Shown: piece by piece, positions 43,624 to 52,526 of the stretch | Position numbering within the stretch: the stretch's first letter is position 1 | Layout of the letters: every line of letters begins with the position of its first letter | Source: JABGQS01 sp963674545 | Lineage (GTDB): Bacteria; Bacillota; Clostridia; Christensenellales; SZUA-584 | Length of the DNA: 64,000 nt | Reading direction: 5' to 3' | NCBI GenBank assembly: GCA_963674545.2 | Contig: CAXXFB010000001.1 | Location: 1,736,001-1,800,000 of the forward strand | Notes under the pieces: model-generated | Seen by the model: only the letters and a program-made list of their open reading frames with translations | What the model was told of the DNA's origin: nothing | Database searches by the model: none | Program-made: the position numbers and the translations under genes

Positions 43624-45223
43624 CATTAAAATGAACAAGATAGAAAGCGCACTCAAAACCCTTGCCCTTGACGAGCGCACATTTGAAAAGGACACAAAAG
43701 CCGATTACAGAATCCTCGATAGTTATAAGGAGGTTGTTATGAATAATCAGAAAGATACAAATAAAAAAGGTTGGAGCATAAAGCATACATTTGCCCTCAT
43801 TGGTACAGTTATGGCAGCTGCTCTCATCGTAGGAGCACTGGGGCTTGCCGGAGTATTCACACCGAGCAGCCAGACATCTGCATACGTAGCAATGGAGATA
43901 AATCCGGGAGTTGTGCTGGAAATTGACCGGCAGGAAAACGTTAAATCTGTTGCTTTTGCCAACGAAGATGCAAAAGAGCTCCTTTCCGGAGTAGAGCTTA
44001 CAGGCTCTAATTCAATAAGCGCACTTGGCACGATATGCGCACTTGCCCAGCGTGAAGGATATTTGGGAGAATCCATGCCGAATAAAATAACACTGATACG
44101 GTTCTCCGATAAAAACGACAAAGAGAAGTATTACGCTGATGCTAAGTCAAAAATTGAAGAAGTCCTTGGGTTCAGCATAAATCTTAATACCGATAACGGC
44201 AGTTTAAAAGAAGGCAGTGAATATATTAAATTCAAACAGGACCAGCCAGAGCCTACACAAAATGCTGAGGAAACACCTGAGTCGACAGCTGCTGCTTCAC
44301 CGACTGCCTCTCCTGCACCTCCTCCGCCTTCGCCTTCACCCAGCCCGACGGCATCTCCTCTGCCAGAGGCTGACCACGCAGGCACCGGCGACGTAATGTT
44401 CGATATATATGACACTGAGGCAATGGCCGATGTAACTAACGACGGCATGGATGACACCATTAGCTTTACCGCAGGTGAATCGTCATCCATACTGACTGTC
44501 AATGGAGTAGCCTATACTATAAATCAGTATAAGCTTGCACAGAAGTTCGCAATAACCGACGTAGACATATCAGACAGCTGGTTGGAGATCGCCTTCTGTG
44601 ACATAGATGACCCACCGGAACACGACCTCGATATTCCGTTCACATATTATTACTGGTTCGACGGTTCAAACTTTATTGAGTGCGGAAGCTTCTGGGATAT
44701 GGGCTGGGACGGCTCCTACAGGTCAGGCTTCAACGCTAATGACCATATGGACGGCCATGGTATGATAATGTCGCTCGACAGATCGCCCAACTTCACAGAT
44801 GTATGGTATATGGCGCACTGGACTCTTAACGGCTCTAACAGGCAGAAAAAAGAAGATCTGTATGCAACCGTTCCGATCAATACTGTTCCTCCGCTAACAT
44901 TGGAAGAGCCTTGTCTGTTGCTATCAAGGATAGATCTTGATTATTTTGATACACCGTACAATTCTATGTGGGATCATGCAAGCTGGCCACATTCCGACGG
45001 CAGAGTGATAGACCCCGGCGGAACGGGTGACGTAGTTATAATTGCACAGCCCGGCGAAACACTCGAAGTTATAAAGGTATATGGCAAGCGATGGTTTAAG
45101 CTTAAAACAAGCGATGGATACTCCGGCTGGATAAGGGTGGTAAACTATGAAGTAAGCGGCTATGACGATGTTATGTACATAGACGCCTGGGACATTTTCG
45201 AAGACTTATTTGTAGCCGGATAA
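43616..45223 (+). CDS. RsgI-like membrane anti-sigma candidate with SH3-type C-terminus
   Basis: This 535-residue protein has a short cytoplasmic part (1-58), one membrane helix (about 59-80) and an extracellular RsgI-type middle domain beginning YVAMEINPGVVLEIDR. Its N96-P97 bond corresponds to the site cleaved autocatalytically in RsgI proteins. A proline/serine linker (about 215-250), a WT-like beta domain with DVTNDGMDDTISF, and an SH3-like end (VIIAQPGETLEVIKV to GYSGWIRV) follow. The canonical RsgI N-terminal domain is not obvious. An internal ATG at 43739 (Met42) has a perfect AAGGAGG five bases upstream, so a shorter form may also be made. It likely controls the overlapping ECF sigma factor. 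Confidence 0.78.
   Translation: MNNIKMNKIESALKTLALDERTFEKDTKADYRILDSYKEVVMNNQKDTNKKGWSIKHTFALIGTVMAAALIVGALGLAGVFTPSSQTSAYVAMEINPGVVLEIDRQENVKSVAFANEDAKELLSGVELTGSNSISALGTICALAQREGYLGESMPNKITLIRFSDKNDKEKYYADAKSKIEEVLGFSINLNTDNGSLKEGSEYIKFKQDQPEPTQNAEETPESTAAASPTASPAPPPPSPSPSPTASPLPEADHAGTGDVMFDIYDTEAMADVTNDGMDDTISFTAGESSSILTVNGVAYTINQYKLAQKFAITDVDISDSWLEIAFCDIDDPPEHDLDIPFTYYYWFDGSNFIECGSFWDMGWDGSYRSGFNANDHMDGHGMIMSLDRSPNFTDVWYMAHWTLNGSNRQKKEDLYATVPINTVPPLTLEEPCLLLSRIDLDYFDTPYNSMWDHASWPHSDGRVIDPGGTGDVVIIAQPGETLEVIKVYGKRWFKLKTSDGYSGWIRVVNYEVSGYDDVMYIDAWDIFEDLFVAG
43727..43741 (+). promoter_or_regulatory. Internal Shine-Dalgarno and ATG in the RsgI-like gene
   Basis: AAGGAGG (43727-43733), a five-base spacer and ATG (43739-43741) form a near-ideal translation start inside the reading frame. 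Starting here would give a protein 41 residues shorter with an almost absent cytoplasmic domain. Confidence 0.55.
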
Positions 45224-45235
45224 AAACTGCAATAT

Positions 45236-45264
45236 AAAGGGGCTGTATGCCAGCCCCTTTATGT
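45236..45264. terminator. Bidirectional terminator between the RsgI-like and VOC genes
   Basis: AAAGGGGCTG pairs with CAGCCCCTTT across a four-to-five base loop between the two convergent genes, and T/A-rich sequence flanks both sides. Confidence 0.75.
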
Positions 45265-45288
45265 ATCAAATTATATCGACTCAACACT

Positions 45289-45717
45289 CTATAGTGTCTG
45301 ATTGAGTTCGATAACCTCTCCGTCCGGGCCTGCGAAATTGATATACTTCACACCATTTTCAAAAATCATGGGCAGATGAACGGGCTTTTCAGTTTCGAAT
45401 TCAATTCCCTTTTTCTCTAGACAAATCTGCATTAACCCTATGTCATCAACATCCAGAGCTATGTGTGCAACCACCCCGTCTGCACTTCTCTTTTCGTGCG
45501 AAGGCTGCTCTACCAACTCCAGAACGCACGATCCAAGACGTACAAAAGCCACCTTAACGACACCCTCGTCCGTATCTATGTCTGTCTCAAAAAAGCACTC
45601 GAAACACAACACATCTTTATAAAACTCTTTAGACTTTACTATGTCCTGTACAAACACGCCTATATGCGCAAGCCCTTTTATCGCTTCACAACTACACCCA
45701 TGCTTTCCGCAGCTCAT
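45289..45717 (-). CDS. VOC superfamily (glyoxalase-like) protein
   Basis: This 142-residue protein has two beta-alpha-beta modules of the vicinal oxygen chelate fold. GLAHIGVFVQDIVKSKEFYKDVLCF begins the first module, and VVAHIALDVDDIGLMQICLEKKG begins the second. Putative metal ligands are the histidine of AHIGVF, a glutamate in LELVEQPS, the histidine of AHIALD and the glutamate in EVIELNQ. The N-terminus MSCGKHGCSCEAIKG holds three cysteines and a histidine in 12 residues, which is unusual for the family. Substrate unknown. GGAGGT precedes the ATG. Confidence 0.85.
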   Translation of the reverse strand: MSCGKHGCSCEAIKGLAHIGVFVQDIVKSKEFYKDVLCFECFFETDIDTDEGVVKVAFVRLGSCVLELVEQPSHEKRSADGVVAHIALDVDDIGLMQICLEKKGIEFETEKPVHLPMIFENGVKYINFAGPDGEVIELNQTL

Positions 45718-45803
45718 AAAATATACCTCCGAAATTTATTATACTAATTATACATTATGCACTAGCCAATTTCCATGGCCTTTGCAATTAAAACATTTAC
45801 CCT

Positions 45804-46733
45804 TTATGCTTTCAGCTCCTCCATTAGCTTTGCATGCCTTTCCTTTGTTTCAGCTATGAATTTTTTAAACAGAGGATAGTCTTCCTGTTTACAATCGGGC
45901 AGTGGCGGGCGGCAGTAACCTCCCGGCAGCCCGCAGGCGTTGATAAGGCCGACTACATATGAAAACCAGCTTCTATTTCCCATGACAGCAAAAAGCTCAT
46001 ACTCAAGCTCAGCTACCTTTGCCGCTTTTTTAAACTCACCTTTTTGCATAAACGCAAGAAAATCTTTCTCGATCCAAGGCATGAAGCTTGCATAACTCGA
46101 GACATATCCTGTGGCACCATGCAGCGCAAACGGCATGAACTGCAGCATGCTTCCGCCGCCGAATACAGCAAGCCTTCCCCTATATCTTGTGATTATCTTC
46201 CTGCCAAAGTCTATATTCCCTGTTGCGAATTTAACACCGAGGATATTTGGCTCTTCCACTATTTCGTCCCACATCTCTATGTCTTCCGGCATAACTTCAT
46301 CATGGTATATCACCAGCGGTATATCGTGTTTTTTCGCCACGTCTTTATAATGGATGATGCACATATCTCTGTGTGTCCTGTAGTATGGCGCAGTCATAAG
46401 CAGCGCATCCACGCCTTCGCTCAGGCATATATCTGCCAGCCTGTTCGAAACTGCTGTCGATGTATGTGCACATGCACCAAGCACAAAACTGTCTTTATAT
46501 TCTTTGCACTCCTCGACTATTGTTCTTACTATCATCCTGTGCTCTTGTTCACTCAAGACATAGCATTGCCCTGTAGAACCGGCCGCAATAAAGCATCTTA
46601 ATCCATTTCCAAGATAAAACCGCATAAGGTTCCGCAAAGCCTCATAGTCAACATCAAGGTTCTTCTTGAACGGCGTCGTTACAGGTATGATAGTACCCGT
46701 TAGTTTTTCTCCAAGTTCACTTACGCTAAGCAT
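45804..46733 (-). CDS. Dihydrodipicolinate synthase/N-acetylneuraminate lyase family protein
   Basis: This 309-residue class I aldolase has the DapA/NAL barrel. GTIIPVTTPFKKNLDVDYEAL opens the protein, FIAAGSTGQCYVLSEQE carries the pyruvate-binding loop, LLMTAPYYRT has the catalytic-region tyrosine, and NILGVKFATGNI supplies the Schiff-base lysine. The glycine-serine-threonine-glycine loop carries GQC where GE is usual. It is probably not the housekeeping DapA. The start at 46733 is set by GAGGAGG. It follows a URO-D-family gene by 31 bases, suggesting a catabolic operon. Confidence 0.83.
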   Translation of the reverse strand: MLSVSELGEKLTGTIIPVTTPFKKNLDVDYEALRNLMRFYLGNGLRCFIAAGSTGQCYVLSEQEHRMIVRTIVEECKEYKDSFVLGACAHTSTAVSNRLADICLSEGVDALLMTAPYYRTHRDMCIIHYKDVAKKHDIPLVIYHDEVMPEDIEMWDEIVEEPNILGVKFATGNIDFGRKIITRYRGRLAVFGGGSMLQFMPFALHGATGYVSSYASFMPWIEKDFLAFMQKGEFKKAAKVAELEYELFAVMGNRSWFSYVVGLINACGLPGGYCRPPLPDCKQEDYPLFKKFIAETKERHAKLMEELKA

Positions 46734-46764
46734 TTTAATCCTCCTCTTCATTATAAGTCATAGC

Positions 46765-48012
46765 TTACGAATTGAATTCTTTCAGCGCTTCAAACATAGC
46801 AATAAGATTATTAACAGGCGTCTTTGCCTGAATGTTGTGTACTGTAGCAAACACAAATCCGCCGCCTTTCGAGAAAACTTCACACATGCGAAGTGTCTCA
46901 TCCCGAACCTGCTGCGACGTCCCGAAGGGCAGCGTATTCTGGGTATCTATACCACCTCCCCAGAATACGATGTCTTTTCCATACTTCTTTTTCAAAGAAA
47001 TCGCTTCCATTCCCTGCGCCGACCATTGTACAGGGTTTATAATGTCAAACCCTGCTTCTATTATATCGCTCATCAGCGGCTCAATTGCTCCGCAGCTGTG
47101 CTTAAATGTCTTCCACGAAGTATGCGTATGTATCCAGTTGTTCACCTTTTTATAGTATGGGCTGTATAGCTCCCTGAACGTTTCCGGGCTGCACATAGGC
47201 GCACGCTGGGCTCCAAAGTCGGTACCGCATACAAATGCAACGCTTATACTATCACCCACCACCTCATATATCTTTTCAAGGTTATAAAGCGCAATCCCTA
47301 TCTGTCTGTCAAATATCTTCCTTAAATGGTCCTGCCTTATTACCGTTGACACATACCATTCCTCAACGCTTCGTATGCCTTTCGGATTGGTCATACCCGG
47401 CCCCGGAACAAGTGCAATGTCTCCAAGCCCCGTCCCGCCGAAATTCCCGCAAAGGGCATAATCGCTGTCTTTATATTCATAGGCAAGCGCACGGTAATGA
47501 TCAAGATCCTGCTGCTCTATCTGTCCGAATTCTTCAAGGTTGTCTTCCGGCCTAAGGTCGTCTTCATCAAACCCTGAATCTCTCGGCACAGAGTCAAAGA
47601 AAAAGCCGGAATCCGGCATCGCCATAGAAGGCGGAAAGTTCGTATCACCTTTGGCGTAAAGATATGTCTTGTCTCCCTGTTTTTTTGTAACGAACTTACC
47701 GGGAACCAGAACTTTCTGTCCCCATTGTGTTAAAAACTCTTTCCAGTCCTTGTTTTCAAACCCGAACATATTCATCCTGCCCCAAAACGGCACAGTATCG
47801 CAACCTACAGCCTCTCTTAAGTCGTCCTCTACCATGCCAAGCATCTGGAAAGGTTCGATAACCTTTGGCAGCCTTTTTTCAAGTCCGTAACCTTGTCTTA
47901 ATTTTTCAAGTGTACTGATGTGAATACCGGAAGTTGGCGTCCCTCCCATATCAAGAGGCACTTTCCCCTGTCGAAACGAGAGAGCATCCGATACTTTTTG
48001 TTTTGAGTTCAA
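46765..48012 (-). CDS. Uroporphyrinogen decarboxylase-family protein
   Basis: This 415-residue protein belongs to the URO-D superfamily, whose anaerobe members include the corrinoid-dependent methyltransferases MtaA and CmuA as well as uncharacterised proteins. It starts MNSKQKVSDALSFRQGKVPLD, a typical opening, and has HTSWKTFKHSCGAIEPLMSDIIEAG and DIINPVQWSAQGM near residue 310-340, with His and Cys that could bind zinc. No heme-pathway genes are near, so a true HemE role is unlikely. The start is a TTG behind GGGAGGAG. It is first of a pair with the DapA-family gene. Confidence 0.8.
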   Translation of the reverse strand: MNSKQKVSDALSFRQGKVPLDMGGTPTSGIHISTLEKLRQGYGLEKRLPKVIEPFQMLGMVEDDLREAVGCDTVPFWGRMNMFGFENKDWKEFLTQWGQKVLVPGKFVTKKQGDKTYLYAKGDTNFPPSMAMPDSGFFFDSVPRDSGFDEDDLRPEDNLEEFGQIEQQDLDHYRALAYEYKDSDYALCGNFGGTGLGDIALVPGPGMTNPKGIRSVEEWYVSTVIRQDHLRKIFDRQIGIALYNLEKIYEVVGDSISVAFVCGTDFGAQRAPMCSPETFRELYSPYYKKVNNWIHTHTSWKTFKHSCGAIEPLMSDIIEAGFDIINPVQWSAQGMEAISLKKKYGKDIVFWGGGIDTQNTLPFGTSQQVRDETLRMCEVFSKGGGFVFATVHNIQAKTPVNNLIAMFEALKEFNS

Positions 48013-48132
48013 AGCCTTCTCCTCCCTGATATTTTTTTGGATAATGTTCAGTTATACGCATTTACCCATAATACTTTCGACAACATTTTCCATAGTCCTT
48101 TATATTGTTTCATAATATACCATCCGGCTGCG

Positions 48133-48156
48133 TTGACACTTGCTAACATGTATCAA
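48133..48156. promoter_or_regulatory. Imperfect inverted repeat between the URO-D and diguanylate cyclase genes
   Basis: TTGACACTT (48133-48141) and ATGTATCAA (48148-48156) form an inverted repeat with seven of nine positions matching. It lies in the divergent intergenic region, upstream of both genes, and could be an operator. TATAAT-like GTATAATTG follows at about 48162-48170. Confidence 0.35.
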
Positions 48157-48221
48157 CCATTGTATAATTGCATTAGCAATACCGACCACCCCTTTTTTTG
48201 AACTACCGGAGGGCCGATTTT

Positions 48222-49334
48222 TTGAAACCGCTCAGTAATATATTGCAAAAATATGAAGGTGATGCTTTTTGCAGCATGTCTAAAAAGACATGGAGGCAAT
48301 TTAAAGTAAGCGAAAACGAAGATGTTTCTTCTTCGCTTATTTTAGGCTGTGGTGCCCTGCTTATATTTGAAGTAGTCATGCTCACCCTCGTCCTTACTGA
48401 GATAATACATCACGGCCTTGAAAACAGTGTATTTCTTCTGACCTACCACATTAGCATGCTCACTGTCTTCACCCTTTCCGTGATAGTTTTGAGCATACGT
48501 AAAACGCATAAAGAAATACATTGGCTTAAAAAAATCAACTCCGCTCTAATCCTCTCAGTCATTGCTCTTACATATTCTGTCGTATACACGATATACAAAA
48601 TGAATATAGACGGTCAAATAGTCGTGTACGCAGTAGGCCTTATCTTCTGCGTATACTTTCTAAGAGAACGCCCTCTGATAAATACCTCAATATTCCTTTT
48701 CTCGCTTCTGGCTATTATCATAGCTGCAATCCTCATTGTTCCGGATATCCACGCAATGCAAGCAATATTATTTGACTGTAGTATAATAGCTGTGGTAACT
48801 ATCTTTATCTCCCGAAACATATTCAAATACAGGATAAAAAGTTTCTTTATAAATGACCAGCTAAACCGGCTGGTAACGGTGGACACACTTACTGGTCTTA
48901 ACAACAGATTCAGCTACAATCAATATATAAGTGAAGATAAAATAATCTGCCCTGCTGTTATATGTGTTCTGGACATGGATAACCTTAAAGTGATAAACGA
49001 TACTTACGGACATATGGAGGGTGACAAAGCTCTTATTACTATAGCATGTGCGCTGAGCACCGCTTTTGAATTCTCTTTCCTTGCACGCACCGGCGGTGAT
49101 GAATTTGTTGTTATAGTGAGCAGCACAACTCTTAAAGACACCTATCCGAAAATAGAAAATTTCCGTAACATAATTAAAAAAGGTACTGAAGAACTCCACG
49201 AGATATCCGTATCCCTTGGTTATAGCAAACTGAAGAAAAACGCCAGCTTTGGCAACGCCTTTATAAAAGCGGAACAAATGATGTATGAGGAAAAAATGGA
49301 GAAAAAAAATTCTCTCAAACGGAGGCAATCATGA
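48222..49334 (+). CDS. Membrane diguanylate cyclase (GGDEF)
   Basis: This 370-residue protein has about six membrane helices in residues 45-210, resembling a MASE-type sensor, and a C-terminal GGDEF domain. The active site reads ARTGGDEFVVIV, and the metal region reads CVLDMDNLKVINDTYGHMEGD. The position five residues before GGDEF holds FEFS, not the RxxD inhibitory site, so feedback control is probably lost. I chose the TTG at 48222 because GGAGGG (48208-48213) precedes it. Its stop overlaps the galE start (ATGA), so cyclic di-GMP synthesis and UDP-sugar supply are made from one message. Confidence 0.86.
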   Translation: MKPLSNILQKYEGDAFCSMSKKTWRQFKVSENEDVSSSLILGCGALLIFEVVMLTLVLTEIIHHGLENSVFLLTYHISMLTVFTLSVIVLSIRKTHKEIHWLKKINSALILSVIALTYSVVYTIYKMNIDGQIVVYAVGLIFCVYFLRERPLINTSIFLFSLLAIIIAAILIVPDIHAMQAILFDCSIIAVVTIFISRNIFKYRIKSFFINDQLNRLVTVDTLTGLNNRFSYNQYISEDKIICPAVICVLDMDNLKVINDTYGHMEGDKALITIACALSTAFEFSFLARTGGDEFVVIVSSTTLKDTYPKIENFRNIIKKGTEELHEISVSLGYSKLKKNASFGNAFIKAEQMMYEEKMEKKNSLKRRQS

Positions 49335-50326
49335 TACTTGTAACAGGCGGAGCCGGATTTATAGGCAGCCACACCTGCGTTGAACTCGCAGAAAGAAACC
49401 ACGACATAGTCATTATAGACAATTTTTCAAACAGCGAACCCGGAGTGATAGACACATTGAAGCAAATAACAAACAAGCAAATTCACTTTGTTGAAGCGGA
49501 CCTTAGGGATAAAAAGAAACTTGACGAAGTGTTCTCAAAATATGATATAGATTCTGTTATACATTTTGCAGGCCTTAAAGCCGTTGGAGAATCCATTTCA
49601 AAACCGCTTGAATATTACCAAAATAATGTCACCGGTACGCTTTTTCTGTGCGAAGCTATGCAAAACCACGGCGTTAAAAGAATGATATTCAGTTCATCAG
49701 CCACGGTTTATGACTCTGGCAACGATATGCCGTTGAAAGAAACGGATGCGCTTTCTTGTACAAATCCGTACGGTTGGTCGAAATTTATGATAGAACAAAT
49801 ATTGAAAGACCTTTGCACAGCGGATAGTGGATGGTCTGTTGTACTGCTGCGGTACTTCAACCCCATCGGTGCTCATGATAGTGGCGAGATAGGCGAAAAT
49901 CCCTCCGGCATACCAAACAACCTTATGCCGTACATTACCAGAGTCGCCTCCGGTAAGCTTGAAAAGCTCCACGTGTTCGGCAGCGACTATCCCACACCGG
50001 ACGGCACAGGAATTCGAGACTACATCCATGTGGTCGACCTTGCTCTCGGACACATCAAAGCGCTCGAATATGCAGAGCATCACAAAGGCGCAGAAGCTTT
50101 CAACCTTGGCACCGGCCAGGGCTATAGCGTGCTGGAGATAGTCGCCGCATTCGAGAATGCAACAGGCGTAAAGGTACCGTATGTTATTGACGAAAGACGT
50201 CCCGGCGATCTTGCTGTCTGTTATTCGGACACAAACAAAGCAAAACAGATACTGGATTGGCAGGCACAGTTTGGAATAGAAAAGATGTGTCAAGATTCCT
50301 GGCGCTTCGAATCGCAGAAAAATTGA
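49331..50326 (+). CDS. galE: UDP-glucose 4-epimerase
   Basis: This 331-residue extended short-chain dehydrogenase interconverts UDP-glucose and UDP-galactose. The NAD motif is TGGAGFIGSHTCVELAERNH at the N-terminus. The catalytic serine and tyrosine appear in FSSSATVY and CTNPYGWSKFMIEQIL (YxxxK). VLLRYFNPIGAHDSGEIGENPSG is the GalE-specific segment. GGAGG precedes the ATG. It is translationally coupled to the upstream diguanylate cyclase and followed by an SDR gene. Confidence 0.95.
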   Translation: MILVTGGAGFIGSHTCVELAERNHDIVIIDNFSNSEPGVIDTLKQITNKQIHFVEADLRDKKKLDEVFSKYDIDSVIHFAGLKAVGESISKPLEYYQNNVTGTLFLCEAMQNHGVKRMIFSSSATVYDSGNDMPLKETDALSCTNPYGWSKFMIEQILKDLCTADSGWSVVLLRYFNPIGAHDSGEIGENPSGIPNNLMPYITRVASGKLEKLHVFGSDYPTPDGTGIRDYIHVVDLALGHIKALEYAEHHKGAEAFNLGTGQGYSVLEIVAAFENATGVKVPYVIDERRPGDLAVCYSDTNKAKQILDWQAQFGIEKMCQDSWRFESQKN

Positions 50327-50343
50327 TGAACGACGGAGGAAAC

Positions 50344-51138
50344 ATGGATTTATTTTCACTTAAAAACAAAAACGTAATACTCACTGGCGGATGTGGAAAC
50401 CTTGGCCGTGTAATGTCAAAATGGCTGCTGGAATACGATGCTAATCTTTTTATAGCAGACATAATTGACACGCCGATAAATGAGCTCTCGGATTATCAAA
50501 GCAGCGGAAGACTGCACTATGTCAAATGCAACCTTTCTGACACCGCTTCTATCCGGCAAATGTTTGAAACTGTCGAAGGCATGTGCGGGCGGATAGATGT
50601 TCTTATCAATAACGCAGCCTACGGCGGCGGTGCGGGCGGAAAAAAAAGCCCTGCCAAAATAGATGACGTTGAAGACGATGTATGGGATCTGGGTATAGAC
50701 GGCACACTGGGCGTCACTTTTCGCTGTACAAGAGAAGCCCTCCCGTTTTTTGACAAGCACGGCAAAGGCAACATTGTGAACATAGCTTCGATGTACGGAA
50801 CAGTAGCACCAGACCCTGCTATGTACGGGGACTCTGGCAATAATAGCCCTGTCATGTACGGCGCAGGCAAAGCAGGAGTTATTCAGCTGACAAGATATTG
50901 CGCTGCCAGCCTTGCAGAGCGTGGCATACGGGTAAACAGCATCACACCAGGTCCGTTCCCTGTAATAACGCAGGACACAGACAAGGTCTTTTATGAGCGC
51001 CTTAAGGCAAAAACAATGCTGAAACGTGAGGGTAAAGCGGAAGAACTCGCAGGACCGCTGCTGCTGCTTGCTTCAGACGCTTCAAGCTATATGACTGGCT
51101 CAAACATAATAGTAGACGGCGGCTGGACAGCCTGGTAA
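50344..51138 (+). CDS. Short-chain dehydrogenase/reductase
   Basis: This 264-residue classical SDR has the cofactor motif ILTGGCGNLGRVMSKWLL, the INNAAYGGGAGG segment, the catalytic serine in VNIASMYGTVAPDP, and the YGAGKAGVIQLTR motif (YxxxK). The end IIVDGGWTAW is typical. Substrate unknown. In this context (galE upstream) a sugar oxidoreductase is possible. The start at 50344 is set by GGAGGAAAC. The longer frame would overlap galE. Confidence 0.9.
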   Translation: MDLFSLKNKNVILTGGCGNLGRVMSKWLLEYDANLFIADIIDTPINELSDYQSSGRLHYVKCNLSDTASIRQMFETVEGMCGRIDVLINNAAYGGGAGGKKSPAKIDDVEDDVWDLGIDGTLGVTFRCTREALPFFDKHGKGNIVNIASMYGTVAPDPAMYGDSGNNSPVMYGAGKAGVIQLTRYCAASLAERGIRVNSITPGPFPVITQDTDKVFYERLKAKTMLKREGKAEELAGPLLLLASDASSYMTGSNIIVDGGWTAW

Positions 51139-51291
51139 TACATTTCTTTTCCGTATTCTTCTTCTGTTAAAGCCTCATTTTATAACTATTGTATATGCTT
51201 TGAATTTGTTTCAACTATAAACTCTGTTCTATTGCGTAAGTAATTATTTAGTGGTAGTATATTCCTTAACAATATGACTTGGAGAATTAAA

Positions 51292-52353
51292 ATGAGAAAA
51301 TTAATTATATTCTTTCTTATATTTGTACTTATAGGCTTATCAGCCGCATGTTCTCCGGAAGAAGCTGAAGTCTTACCTACCCCCACGCCAATACCTACGG
51401 CTTCACCGACGCCTTCGCCATCACCAACGCCTACACCTACTCCAGTACCAACGCCTACACCTACTCCATATGTTCAGAAATCGCTGACCACCGGACTTCC
51501 TTATGACGGCGAATATAAACCAGTCCTCGTTTCTATAGAGAACTCTCCTGCAGCCCGCCCCCAGCGTGGTCTTCAAACAGCAGATGTTGTTTATGAAATT
51601 CCTGTTGAAGGCAGCGTAACCAGATTCCTTTGCCTTTTTTCAGACAACGTACCAGAGGAAGTCATGCCTGTAAGAAGTGCAAGAGTTCCCTTCCTCTACG
51701 TTATAAAAGAATGGGATTGTATCTTCATGCACTGGGGCGGTTCTGGCTCAGAACACAAAAGCGGAACGGAGCCATACAACTTCTTCGGTCATAAGCTTTA
51801 TGATGATATAAGCTTTGACGTAGACGGCCACACCGGTCACTGGAATGACTACTTTTACAGAGTAGACTATGCAAAAGCGCCCCATAACGTAATGGGAAAT
51901 CCGGCGCTTGCACAGCAGCTTTACGACTATGAACCAAAGCCAATAAGCTGGTTGTTCGATGAACAATCTACCTATGAAGGTGAAGCTGTCGAAGAAATAA
52001 AGCTCCCAATGTGTACAAACATCTCCGACTATGTTTCATATACTTATGACAAAGAAAACGATGTATACCTGCGTTCAATGCAAGGCAAAAAGTTCCTTTC
52101 AGCTGAAACAGATGAGCAATTAAGTGTTAAAAATATAATCGTACAATATAGCAGCTATAAGGTCACCTATAAAATAAAACTCTGGAAAATGACAGGCGAA
52201 GGTAAAGCTGACTTCTACATAGGCGGAGTAAAGATCGAAGGCACATGGAAACGTGACTCTGCCGATGACCAAACGCTCTATCTTGATTCGGAAGGCAACC
52301 AGATCGTCCTGCGTCCGGGCAATACATGGATACATCTGCATCCGAATGATTAA
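51292..52353 (+). CDS. DUF3048 lipoprotein (YerB-like)
   Basis: This 353-residue protein has a lipoprotein signal (FFLIFVLIGLSAACSPEEAE, acylated cysteine near residue 20), a proline/threonine linker of about 30 residues, and then the DUF3048 domain. That domain shows LVSIENSPAARPQRGLQTAD, VYEIPVEGSVTRFLCLFSD and VMPVRSARVPFLYV. The C-terminal half (about residues 215-350) includes DDQTLYLDSEGNQI and RPGNTWIHLHP. The family resembles B. subtilis YerB, of unknown function. GGAG precedes the ATG at 51292. Confidence 0.9.
   Translation: MRKLIIFFLIFVLIGLSAACSPEEAEVLPTPTPIPTASPTPSPSPTPTPTPVPTPTPTPYVQKSLTTGLPYDGEYKPVLVSIENSPAARPQRGLQTADVVYEIPVEGSVTRFLCLFSDNVPEEVMPVRSARVPFLYVIKEWDCIFMHWGGSGSEHKSGTEPYNFFGHKLYDDISFDVDGHTGHWNDYFYRVDYAKAPHNVMGNPALAQQLYDYEPKPISWLFDEQSTYEGEAVEEIKLPMCTNISDYVSYTYDKENDVYLRSMQGKKFLSAETDEQLSVKNIIVQYSSYKVTYKIKLWKMTGEGKADFYIGGVKIEGTWKRDSADDQTLYLDSEGNQIVLRPGNTWIHLHPND
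51423..51468 (+). repeat. Direct repeat in the proline/threonine linker
   Basis: An identical 22-base unit (ACCAACGCCTACACCTACTC and two more bases) occurs at 51423-51444 and 51447-51468 with a 24-base period. It encodes PTPTPTP-type linker sequence, where length variation would be tolerated. Confidence 0.75.
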
Positions 52354-52369
52354 TAATAAATAGAACAAT

Positions 52370-52402
52370 AAGCGCTTACGCAATGTAGCAGGCGCTTTTT
52401 TA
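52370..52402 (+). terminator. Terminator after the DUF3048 gene
   Basis: AAGCGC (52370-52375) pairs with GCGCTT (52392-52397), followed by six Ts in total. A second small hairpin ending in GCGCTTTTTT lies at about 52427-52446, close before the collagen-like gene. Confidence 0.6.
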
Positions 52403-52526
52403 TACCCTCTTTTACTTTAAATTGAGCGTTCATGAGCGCTTTTTTATGCAACACTTATATATAAATGGCTGCACAAAAGTTTTTAATACGCCATATTTAG
52501 ACGCAAACAACCTTAAGGAGGAAATA

